A stretch of DNA of 19,364 nt from CAYXGZ01 sp964464755 (lineage in GTDB: Bacteria; Planctomycetota; MHYJ01; JACPRB01). Positions within the stretch are counted from its first letter, which is position 1. Each line of letters opens with the position of its first letter. The translations under genes and the position numbers were made by a program. Positions 5,898 to 11,729 of this stretch are shown here, piece by piece. The stretch spans positions 1 through 19,364 of the forward strand of contig CAYXGZ010000062.1 in assembly GCA_964464755.1 (NCBI GenBank), read 5' to 3'. The notes beneath the pieces are model-generated. The model saw nothing but the letters and a program-made list of their open reading frames with translations, had not been told where the DNA came from and did not search any database.

Positions 5898-6506
5898 ATG
5901 AGAATCCTGCTGCTGTCGGCCGTGGTCCTGGCGGGCGCCCTCGGCGCCGAGGCCCAGGACAAGCCCAAGAAGAAGCTCTTCCTCGCCAACGAGAAGGAGG
6001 GCGTCTCCATCCAGGTCCCGGCCACCGGCAAGGACCAGCTCTGGGAGTGCAAGGAGCCCGGCGAGGGCCAGAACTTCGCCGTGATGGCCACGCACATCAT
6101 CGACACCTTCCAGATCTACGTCTTCGTCCAGCGGCTGGCCGAAAACCAGAAGTGGCCCGACGGCGGCGTGAAGGAGATCGCCAAGAACTCCCTCGACAAC
6201 ATGAAGAAGCCCCAGGAGGGCGAGAAGGAAGCCCGGTACAAGGAGGTCAAGGTCAAGGAGTCCGATCCCAAGTACCGGCACCCCGGCCTGGGCCCCAGCT
6301 ACTTCCACAAGCTGGAGCTCGTCAACCAGGCGGACCAGAAGAGCCAGCTCGCGGTGATCTTCACGGTGAAGGGCAACGCGCTCTACCAGACCCAGATCTC
6401 CTTCGGCGGCGACGAGATGTGGACGAAGTACTGGCCCAAGGACGCGCAGGCCATCCTGGCCAGCATCAAGACCTTCAATCCGAAGAAGGACAAGGACAGC
6501 AAGTAG
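5898..6506 (+). CDS. Secreted protein of unknown function
   Basis: A 202-residue protein with a clear Sec signal peptide: MRILLLSAVVLAGALGAEA, with predicted cleavage after Ala19. The mature part is Lys-rich and hydrophilic, with alternating strands such as NFAVMATHIIDTFQIYVFVQ and QLAVIFTVKGNALYQTQISF, and ends in a lysine-rich tail (NPKKDKDSK). No catalytic motif or cysteine pair is apparent; the only cysteine is in LWECKEPG. The alternating-strand pattern is reminiscent of small periplasmic proteins of the PsbP/DUF1795 type, but I cannot assign it. It has its own strong Shine-Dalgarno and is followed within 15 nt by an intrinsic terminator, so it appears to be monocistronic and may be well expressed. 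Confidence 0.75.
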   Translation: MRILLLSAVVLAGALGAEAQDKPKKKLFLANEKEGVSIQVPATGKDQLWECKEPGEGQNFAVMATHIIDTFQIYVFVQRLAENQKWPDGGVKEIAKNSLDNMKKPQEGEKEARYKEVKVKESDPKYRHPGLGPSYFHKLELVNQADQKSQLAVIFTVKGNALYQTQISFGGDEMWTKYWPKDAQAILASIKTFNPKKDKDSK

Positions 6507-6520
6507 GCCGAGAGCTCCCG

Positions 6521-6558
6521 GCGCCCCGGAGGAAGCCCCTCCGGGGCGCTTCCGTTTT
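6521..6558 (+). terminator. Rho-independent terminator
   Basis: A perfect 12-bp stem, GCGCCCCGGAGG (6521-6532) with CCTCCGGGGCGC (6538-6549), a 5-nt loop, then a T-rich run TTCCGTTTT. It separates the secreted-protein gene from the SUMF1/ECF unit, whose -10 (6563-6568) begins 4 nt later. Confidence 0.85.
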
Positions 6559-6562
6559 CGGA

Positions 6563-6568
6563 TATACT
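6563..6568 (+). promoter_or_regulatory. -10 element of the SUMF1-like/ECF unit
   Basis: TATACT (6563-6568; 5 of 6) ends 9 nt before ATG 6578. There is no Shine-Dalgarno in the gap. The -35 region overlaps the terminator stem and is poor. Confidence 0.45.
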
Positions 6569-6577
6569 GGCCCACCC

Positions 6578-8125
6578 ATGCCCATCGGGAAGAAGCCCCT
6601 CTGGCCGCTCGCCGCCATGGGCGTGCTGATCGGACTCCTCGCCACCTTCGTCGGCGTCGTCCTCGCGCGCCGGAACGACGGCGGGGTGACCCCGACGGCC
6701 ACGCCGCTCGCCGTCGTCGTCCCCTCGAAGACCCCGACGCCCACCGCGTCGCCCACGGCCGCCCCGACCGGCGCGCCGACCCCCGTCCCCAGCGCCCCCG
6801 ATTCCCGCGAGGCCGCCGCGGCCAAGATCCTCGGCCAGGCCCGCGAGGCCCTCAAGACCGGCAACCTCGGCGACGCGGCCCAGCTCGTCCAGGAGGCCCG
6901 CCGCACCAAGGACTCGCCCGCCGCCCAGGCCCTCGAGGAGGAGATCGTCGAGGCCCTCAAGCAGCGCGCCCGCGCCGACGAGATCGCCCGCAAGGAGCGC
7001 GAGGAGCGCGAGCGGCGGGAGCGCGAGGCGGCCGCCCTCAAGGAGAAGGAGGAGCGGGAGAAGCGCGAGCGCGAGGAGCGCGAGCGGCGCGAACGCGAGG
7101 CCGCCGCGCAGGCCGCCGAGCTGGAGCAGCGCAAGAAGGCCGAGGAGGCCTTCGCGGCCCTGCGCCCGGAGCTGGAACGCCTCGACCGCGAGTCCCGCTA
7201 CGAGACCGAGGTCCGCCTCCTCGAGAAGACCGAGAAGGAGCACCCCGTCCTCGCCAAGGTGGCGGAGTTCACGACGCTCAAGGCGAAGCTCTCCGGGCTC
7301 GCCGAGGAGTCCCGCAAGGTCGCCGCCGCCGACTTCGCCAAGGCGCGCACCGAGCTGGCCGCCCGCCGCTACCTCTCGGCGACCAAGCTCGTCCTCCGCG
7401 GCCGCCAGTACCACCCCGAGTCGCCGGAGGCCGATCCGCTGCTCAAGCAGATCGCCGAGGCGATGCTCGGCGACGGCCTCGTCGAGGTCCCCGCCGCGAC
7501 CTCGGTGAAGCTCGGCAACCCCGCCGACGGCGAGGAGGGCGCCCGCCGGTACTCGACGCCCGGGTTCCTCATGGACCGCACCGAGGTCACCAACGAGCAG
7601 TACGCGATGTTCGTCCGCGCGACCGGGCACAAGCCGCCCGCGAACCGCTTCTGGGCCGCCGGCGAGCCCGTGCGGGGCGCCGAGACGCTCCCCGTGACCG
7701 GCGTCACGGTCGAGGACGCCGAGGCCTTCGCGAAGTGGGCCGGCAAGCGCCTCCCGACCGAGGACGAGTGGGAGTACGCCGCCCGCGGCGTCGACGGCCG
7801 CACCTACCCCTGGGGCACCGCGTGGCCCCCGGGCGACCAGGCCGCGCCCGCCTACACGCTGGAGGCCTCCCGCGAGCTCAAGTTCGAGCCCAAGCCCGTC
7901 GGCACCTTCCCGGGCGGCGCCAGCCCCTTCGGCATCCTCGACATGGCCGGCGGCGTCTGGGAGTGGACGGCCACCTCGGACGAGAAGGGCCTGCGCGTGA
8001 TGCGCGGCGGCTCGTACATCTCGCCCAAGGAGACCGCGCGGACCTGGCACCGGCACTCCAACGACCCCGGCCTCGGCCATCCCGACGTCGGGTTCCGCTG
8101 CGTCCGGGACCTCAAGGGGAAGTAG
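6578..8125 (+). CDS. Membrane-anchored coiled-coil protein with SUMF1/FGE-like C-terminal domain
   Basis: A 515-residue protein. Residues 9-30 form one transmembrane anchor, followed by a Thr/Pro/Ala-rich linker (about 37-75), a short helical segment and a highly charged Glu/Arg coiled coil (about 128-190). The C-terminal formylglycine-generating-enzyme-like domain spans about 300-512: MDRTEVTNEQYAMFV (332-346), WAGKRLPTEDEWEYAARG (387-404), FGILDMAGGVWEWT (451-464), MRGGSY (475-480) and VGFRCVR (504-510). The catalytic cysteine pair of true FGE is missing; the only cysteine is in the terminal FRC motif. It is therefore probably a binding or structural member rather than a sulfatase activator. 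The domain should lie outside the cytoplasm. An ECF sigma factor starts 6 nt after the stop, suggesting one operon and possibly a signalling role. The ATG at 6578 begins just before the transmembrane segment. Confidence 0.82.
   Translation: MPIGKKPLWPLAAMGVLIGLLATFVGVVLARRNDGGVTPTATPLAVVVPSKTPTPTASPTAAPTGAPTPVPSAPDSREAAAAKILGQAREALKTGNLGDAAQLVQEARRTKDSPAAQALEEEIVEALKQRARADEIARKEREERERREREAAALKEKEEREKREREERERREREAAAQAAELEQRKKAEEAFAALRPELERLDRESRYETEVRLLEKTEKEHPVLAKVAEFTTLKAKLSGLAEESRKVAAADFAKARTELAARRYLSATKLVLRGRQYHPESPEADPLLKQIAEAMLGDGLVEVPAATSVKLGNPADGEEGARRYSTPGFLMDRTEVTNEQYAMFVRATGHKPPANRFWAAGEPVRGAETLPVTGVTVEDAEAFAKWAGKRLPTEDEWEYAARGVDGRTYPWGTAWPPGDQAAPAYTLEASRELKFEPKPVGTFPGGASPFGILDMAGGVWEWTATSDEKGLRVMRGGSYISPKETARTWHRHSNDPGLGHPDVGFRCVRDLKGK
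6995..7108 (+). repeat. Intragenic repeat in the coiled coil (72-nt period)
   Basis: The peptide EREERERREREAAA occurs at residues 140-153 (6995-7036) and again at residues 164-177 (7067-7108). The DNA copies differ by several synonymous changes, so the duplication is not recent or has been diversified. Confidence 0.7.
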
Positions 8126-8130
8126 CGCCC

Positions 8131-8700
8131 GTGCCCGACCCGCTGGAGTCGGAACCCGATCCGGACCTGGTCTCCCGGGCCCGATCCGGACACGCCGACG
8201 CCTTCCGCATCCTCGTCGAGCGCCACCAGGACAAGCTGTACTCCGCCGTGCTCCGCTTCTGCGGCGACGCCACCGACGCCGAGGACATCCTGCAGCGCGC
8301 CTTCGTCAACGCCTGGCGCAAGCTGCCGGACTTCCAGGGCGACTCGGCCTTCTCGACCTGGATGTTCCGCATCGCGTTCAACCAGGCCGTGAGCTTCCGC
8401 CGCGAGGGCGCCCGGCACCGCCGGCCCTCGCTGGACGCGACGGACGGCGAGGGGCGGGGGATCGAACCCGCGGTGCACTCCGACCCCTCGGACGGCCCCG
8501 TCGCCGACGACGAGCGGCGCCGCGTCCTCCGCGCCCTCGACGCGCTCGACCCGGGGGACCGCGGGATCCTGGTGCTCAAGGACCTCGAGGACAAGCCCTA
8601 CGCCGAGATCGCGGAGATCCTCGGCATCCCCGTCGGAACCGTCCGGTCCCGGCTGTTCCGGGCCCGGCAGGCGCTCAAGGAGATCCTGAAATCAGCGTGA
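8131..8700 (+). CDS. ECF (sigma-E-type) RNA polymerase sigma factor
   Basis: A 189-residue alternative sigma factor. Sigma region 2 spans about 22-92, with DAFRILVERHQDKLYSAVLR, the DAEDILQRAFVNAWRKL stretch that binds core and the -10, and FSTWMFRIAFNQAVSFRR. Sigma region 4 spans about 128-186, with the helix-turn-helix KPYAEIAEILGIPVGTVRSR for -35 recognition. The linker between is acidic. The start is GTG 8131, preceded by AAGGGGA at 8114-8120 and 5 nt after the upstream stop; the next plausible start would cut into region 2. A zinc-finger anti-sigma gene follows, the standard arrangement for membrane-controlled ECF factors. The ECF subgroup cannot be named from sequence alone. Confidence 0.93.
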   Translation: MPDPLESEPDPDLVSRARSGHADAFRILVERHQDKLYSAVLRFCGDATDAEDILQRAFVNAWRKLPDFQGDSAFSTWMFRIAFNQAVSFRREGARHRRPSLDATDGEGRGIEPAVHSDPSDGPVADDERRRVLRALDALDPGDRGILVLKDLEDKPYAEIAEILGIPVGTVRSRLFRARQALKEILKSA

Positions 8701-8709
8701 CGAATCCCG

Positions 8710-8735
8710 GGAACTCCGCGCGGCCGGACCGCGTC
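8710..8735 (+). promoter_or_regulatory. ECF-type promoter motif before the anti-sigma gene
   Basis: GGAAC (8710-8714) and CGTC (8732-8735) are separated by 17 nt, a spacing and sequence typical of promoters read by many ECF sigma factors. Transcription would start near 8742, immediately before the GGAGGT at 8744-8749 that serves ATG 8757. This is consistent with the sigma factor driving its own anti-sigma gene. Confidence 0.45.
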
Positions 8736-8756
8736 GGAGCAACGGAGGTCGGATCC

Positions 8757-9656
8757 ATGGCGTGCCCCTTCGATCGAGGACTGCTGACGGCCCATGTCGA
8801 CGGCGAGGTCACCCCCGCCGAGCGGGCCGAGGCGGAGCGCCATCTCGCGTCCTGCGCGGAGTGCCGCGCGGAATTCGAGGCGATCGGCGCCGCCGTCGCC
8901 CGGGTCCGGAAGCTCCCCCGCGTGGCCGCGCCCCCGGCCCTGGTGGGGCGGGTGCTCGCCGACATCGGCCCCCGCTTCGGCGCGGCCCGGCTGATCTCCG
9001 GCCTCGGCCTCGTGGCGGCCGCGATCCTCGTCACCGTCGTCACCTGGGTCTACTGGCCGCACCCGGGAGCCCCGAAGGAACCCGAGCTCGCGAAGGTGGA
9101 CCGGGCCCCGGAGCCCCCGGGTCGGCAGGCTGCCGACCCCGCGAAGGGGATCCTGAAGGACGCCCCGGCTCCGGCGGTTCCCGCCGACGAACGGGCCGAT
9201 TCCACGGAAAAGGCCGAGGGCCTGAAGAAGGCCGGGCCCGAGATGGGCCTCGCGGCCGCCGAGGAAGCGGTGTTGTCCCTCCCGGGCGCGACGGGGAGGG
9301 CCGTCGTCGAGAAGTACCTCAAGTCGCTGAAACCCACCGCCCGCGCCAAGGCGCCGGAGCAGGCCGCCCGGGAACTCGTGCTCGACCTGAGCGAGGAGGA
9401 GCTGGCCGGGCTGCTCGCCGCGCTCCGCGAGGCCAAGGTGGAGCCGCGCCGTCCGGCCGACGACGCCGCGAAGGGGGAGAAGGAGAAGGCCGCGGAGGCG
9501 AGGGGCGCGAGGATGGGCAAGCCCGCTCCGGCCGCGGCCCCGGCGGTCTCCCCCGGGGCGCCGGCCGCTCCGCGCGCCGAGGACGCCGATACGAAGGCGC
9601 CGGTTCGCCGGCGGATCCGCATCGTCTTCGAGGATCCGGTCCCGGCCGCGAAGTAG
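8757..9656 (+). CDS. Membrane anti-sigma factor with ZAS-type zinc finger
   Basis: A 299-residue single-pass membrane protein. The cytoplasmic N-terminus carries the ZAS/zf-HC2 motif HLASCAEC (His29, Cys33, Cys36), with a further cysteine at position 3. This domain normally sequesters the cognate ECF sigma factor. One transmembrane helix lies at about 79-100 (LISGLGLVAAAILVTVVTWV). The extracytoplasmic part is Ala/Pro/Lys/Glu-rich, with a short predicted helical segment near 200-235 (ELVLDLSEEELAGLLAALRE), and ends VRRRIRIVFEDPVP. ATG 8757 is preferred because GGAGGT lies 7 nt upstream and the zinc-finger domain begins there. A GTG at 8697 overlapping the sigma stop would add 20 unconvincing residues. 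The stop codon abuts the end of the convergent yidD with no spacing. Confidence 0.88.
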   Translation: MACPFDRGLLTAHVDGEVTPAERAEAERHLASCAECRAEFEAIGAAVARVRKLPRVAAPPALVGRVLADIGPRFGAARLISGLGLVAAAILVTVVTWVYWPHPGAPKEPELAKVDRAPEPPGRQAADPAKGILKDAPAPAVPADERADSTEKAEGLKKAGPEMGLAAAEEAVLSLPGATGRAVVEKYLKSLKPTARAKAPEQAARELVLDLSEEELAGLLAALREAKVEPRRPADDAAKGEKEKAAEARGARMGKPAPAAAPAVSPGAPAAPRAEDADTKAPVRRRIRIVFEDPVPAAK

Positions 9657-9866
9657 TCAGGGCACCGGGTCGGGCCCGGACCCGCCGAACGGCTGGCAGC
9701 GCGCGAGCCGTTTCACCATCAGCCACCCGCCGCGGAAGAAGCCGTAGCGCGAGATCGCCTCGTAGGAGTAGCGCGAGCACGTCGGCTCGAAGCGGCAGAC
9801 CGGCGGCATGATCCGCGACAGCGTCAGCTGGTAGAGCCGGATCGGGGCGAGCAGGATCCACTTCAC
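9657..9866 (-). CDS. yidD: Membrane protein insertion efficiency factor YidD
   Basis: A 69-residue protein associated with the inner membrane that assists YidC-dependent insertion. The whole family pattern is present: an amphipathic N-terminus VKWILLAPIRLYQLTLSRIM, then CRFEPTCSRYSYEAISRYG (24-42) with Cys24 and Cys30, RLARCQP (53-59) with Cys57, and the terminal GSGPDPVP. The start GTG 9866 overlaps the rnpA stop by 4 nt (GTGA), so the two are coupled. The length is normal for the family. No yidC follows; the gene ends exactly against the convergent anti-sigma gene. Confidence 0.95.
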   Translation of the reverse strand: MKWILLAPIRLYQLTLSRIMPPVCRFEPTCSRYSYEAISRYGFFRGGWLMVKRLARCQPFGGSGPDPVP

Positions 9867-10210
9867 GTCGCGGCCCTCATCCGGCGGGCCAGCTCGAGGA
9901 GCGCCGCCTCGACGTCCTGGCGCAGCAGCCCCGCGGGGGGCTTGGTCGGGACGACGACGATGTCGATCCGGGGGCCGAAGTCCTCCTTGTGGAGGCGGAA
10001 CGCCTCGCGGATCAGGCGCTTCCAGCGGTTGCGCCGGACGGAGTCGCAGAGCCGGCCCGGCACGCTGATCGCGAGGCGGGGGTGGGGCAGCTCGCTGGCC
10101 TTCGCGTGGATGCGCAGCAGCCGCCCGGCGTAGCGCCGGCCCTGGCGGTAGCACGCGTCGATCTCGGCCTGGCGCGTGATCCGCTCGCCCCTCGTGAGCC
10201 GCTGGTCCAC
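9863..10210 (-). CDS. rnpA: Ribonuclease P protein component
   Basis: A 115-residue basic protein that binds the catalytic RNase P RNA and helps 5' processing of tRNA precursors. The family signature RRNRWKRLIREAFR lies at 59-72, preceded by PRLAISVPGRLCDSVRR and followed by the strand IDIVVVPTK. The start is GTG 10210: TACAAT (10222-10217) ends 6 nt upstream, and the protein then begins with the family-typical basic stretch LTRGERITRQAEIDACYRQG. The longer open frame upstream would run into lysS on the other strand and is not credible. It is coupled to yidD by a GTGA overlap. The expected upstream neighbour rpmH is absent; lysS is divergent 64 nt away instead. Confidence 0.93.
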   Translation of the reverse strand: MDQRLTRGERITRQAEIDACYRQGRRYAGRLLRIHAKASELPHPRLAISVPGRLCDSVRRNRWKRLIREAFRLHKEDFGPRIDIVVVPTKPPAGLLRQDVEAALLELARRMRAAT

Positions 10211-10216
10211 GCGGCC

Positions 10217-10222
10217 ATTGTA
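10217..10222 (-). promoter_or_regulatory. -10 element of rnpA, leaderless layout
   Basis: On the minus strand TACAAT (10222-10217; 5 of 6 match) ends 6 nt before the GTG at 10210. The gap GGCCGC holds no ribosome binding site. The -35 region is weak. Confidence 0.5.
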
Positions 10223-10260
10223 GCCCGTGGTCCGGTCTGGATGCTCCCCCCGCCCTGTGC

Positions 10261-10266
10261 TACATT
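10261..10266 (+). promoter_or_regulatory. -10 element of the lysS-lol unit
   Basis: TACATT (10261-10266; 4 of 6) ends 8 nt before ATG 10275. The sequence between, CCTTCCCC, is the opposite of a Shine-Dalgarno. It is divergent from the rnpA promoter within 64 nt. Confidence 0.4.
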
Positions 10267-10274
10267 CCTTCCCC

Positions 10275-11723
10275 ATGTCGGAACAGGAAGACCGCCTCAA
10301 GCACCTCGCGGAGCTGAAGCAGCTCGGGATCCCGCCGTTCGGGGACCGCTTCGACGGCGCCGCGCCCATCCGCCCCGTCGTCGAGGGCTACGCGGCGGGC
10401 GAGGGGAAGGTCTTCACGGTGGCGGGCCGCATCGCCGGCATGCGCCACTTCGGCAAGGCCGCCTTCCTCGACGTCCGCGACTGGACCGGCAAGATCCAGG
10501 TCTACGTCAAGAAGGACGCGGTGGGGGAGGAGACGCACCGCTGGTTCCAGCACGTCTCGATCGGCGACCTGCTCGCCGCCGAGGGCACGCTCGGGAAGAC
10601 GAAGACCGGCGAGGTCTCGCTCTTCGCGACGAAGCTGACCTTCCTGTCCAAGGCGCTGCGCCCGCTGCCCGAGAAGTGGCACGGGCTCACGAACGCCGAG
10701 ATCCGCTACCGGAAGCGCTACCTCGACCTCATCGCGAACCCCGAGGTGCTGGCGAAGTTCCTGAAGCGCGCCCGGGCGATCAACCTCCTGCGCCGCTTCC
10801 TGGACGACCGGGGCTACGTCGAGGTCGAGACGCCGATGATGCACGCGATCCCGGGCGGCGCGGCCGCCCGGCCGTTCGTGACGCACCACAACGCCCTCGA
10901 CCGGGACCTCTTCCTGCGCATCGCGCTGGAGATCCCCCTCAAGAAGCTCATGGTCGGCGGGATCGAGAAGGTCTACGAGATCGGCCGGGTGTTCCGCAAC
11001 GAGGGCATCGACACCAACCACAACCCGGAGTTCACGCTCCTCGAGCTCTACCACGCCTACGGCGACCTCCGCACGATGATGGAGCTCGTGGAGTCCGTCG
11101 TCTCCCGCCTCGCCGAGCAGGTCGCGGGCACGACGAAGCTCCCCTTCGGCGGGAAGGTGATCGACGTGACGCCGCCCTGGCCGAGGCTCGACTACCTCGA
11201 GCTGCTCCGGCAGCACGCGGGCGTCGACGACTCCAGCGACGACGCGCTGCGGGGAAAGCTCCGCGAGAAGCACGTGGACACGGCGGGGCTGGGCCACGTG
11301 GACCTCGTGGACAAGGTCTTCGGCGAGTACGTGGAGCCGCACCTCGAGCGGGCGTCGTTCATCTGCAACCAGCCGATCGAGATGACGCCGCTCTGCCGCG
11401 AGCGCGCGGACCGGCCCGGGATCGCGGACCGCTTCGAGGCCTTCGCGGCGGGCATGGAGCTCGCCAACGCCTACACGGAGCTCAACGACCCGCTCGTCCA
11501 GCGCGAGCGCCTGCAGAAGCAGGCGGCCGCCGGCGGCGACGCCGTCATGAAGGCGGCCGGGAAGGTCGACGAGGACTTCCTCTGCGCGATGGAGCACGGC
11601 ATGCCGCCCGCGGGCGGGCTGGGCATCGGCATCGACCGCCTGGTGATGCTGCTGACGGACTCGCCGAGCATCCGCGAGGTCATCCTCTTCCCGCTGATGC
11701 GGGAGTCCGAGGACCCCGCGTAG
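10275..11723 (+). CDS. lysS: Lysyl-tRNA synthetase, class II
   Basis: A 482-residue cytoplasmic enzyme that charges tRNA-Lys. The N-terminal OB-fold anticodon-binding domain covers about 45-130 (VFTVAGRIAGMRHFGKAAFL). The class II core follows: motif 1 around 175-200 (FLDDRGYVEVETPMM), motif 2 at 233-260 (VYEIGRVFRNEGI then NPEFTLLELY), and motif 3 near 443-460 (PPAGGLGIGIDRLVMLLT). Length and order match bacterial LysS. ATG 10275 is chosen because MSEQEDRLKHLAELKQLGI is the typical N-terminus; a GTG 48 nt upstream in phase would overlap the promoter. It is followed after 6 nt by the LolC/E-like permease, so it may head an operon containing the lipoprotein transporter genes. Confidence 0.96.
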   Translation: MSEQEDRLKHLAELKQLGIPPFGDRFDGAAPIRPVVEGYAAGEGKVFTVAGRIAGMRHFGKAAFLDVRDWTGKIQVYVKKDAVGEETHRWFQHVSIGDLLAAEGTLGKTKTGEVSLFATKLTFLSKALRPLPEKWHGLTNAEIRYRKRYLDLIANPEVLAKFLKRARAINLLRRFLDDRGYVEVETPMMHAIPGGAAARPFVTHHNALDRDLFLRIALEIPLKKLMVGGIEKVYEIGRVFRNEGIDTNHNPEFTLLELYHAYGDLRTMMELVESVVSRLAEQVAGTTKLPFGGKVIDVTPPWPRLDYLELLRQHAGVDDSSDDALRGKLREKHVDTAGLGHVDLVDKVFGEYVEPHLERASFICNQPIEMTPLCRERADRPGIADRFEAFAAGMELANAYTELNDPLVQRERLQKQAAAGGDAVMKAAGKVDEDFLCAMEHGMPPAGGLGIGIDRLVMLLTDSPSIREVILFPLMRESEDPA

Positions 11724-11729
11724 CGCCGC

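Noticed and set aside
6578..8125. An active formylglycine-generating enzyme (sulfatase activator)
   Set aside because: The catalytic cysteine pair is absent and no sulfatase gene is in the window. Only the fold-level motifs are conserved.
8697..8756. A 20-residue upstream start (GTG 8697) for the anti-sigma factor
   Set aside because: ATG 8757 has a strong GGAGGT at 7 nt and begins the zinc-finger domain. The upstream stretch is better explained as an ECF-type promoter, although GTGA coupling remains possible.
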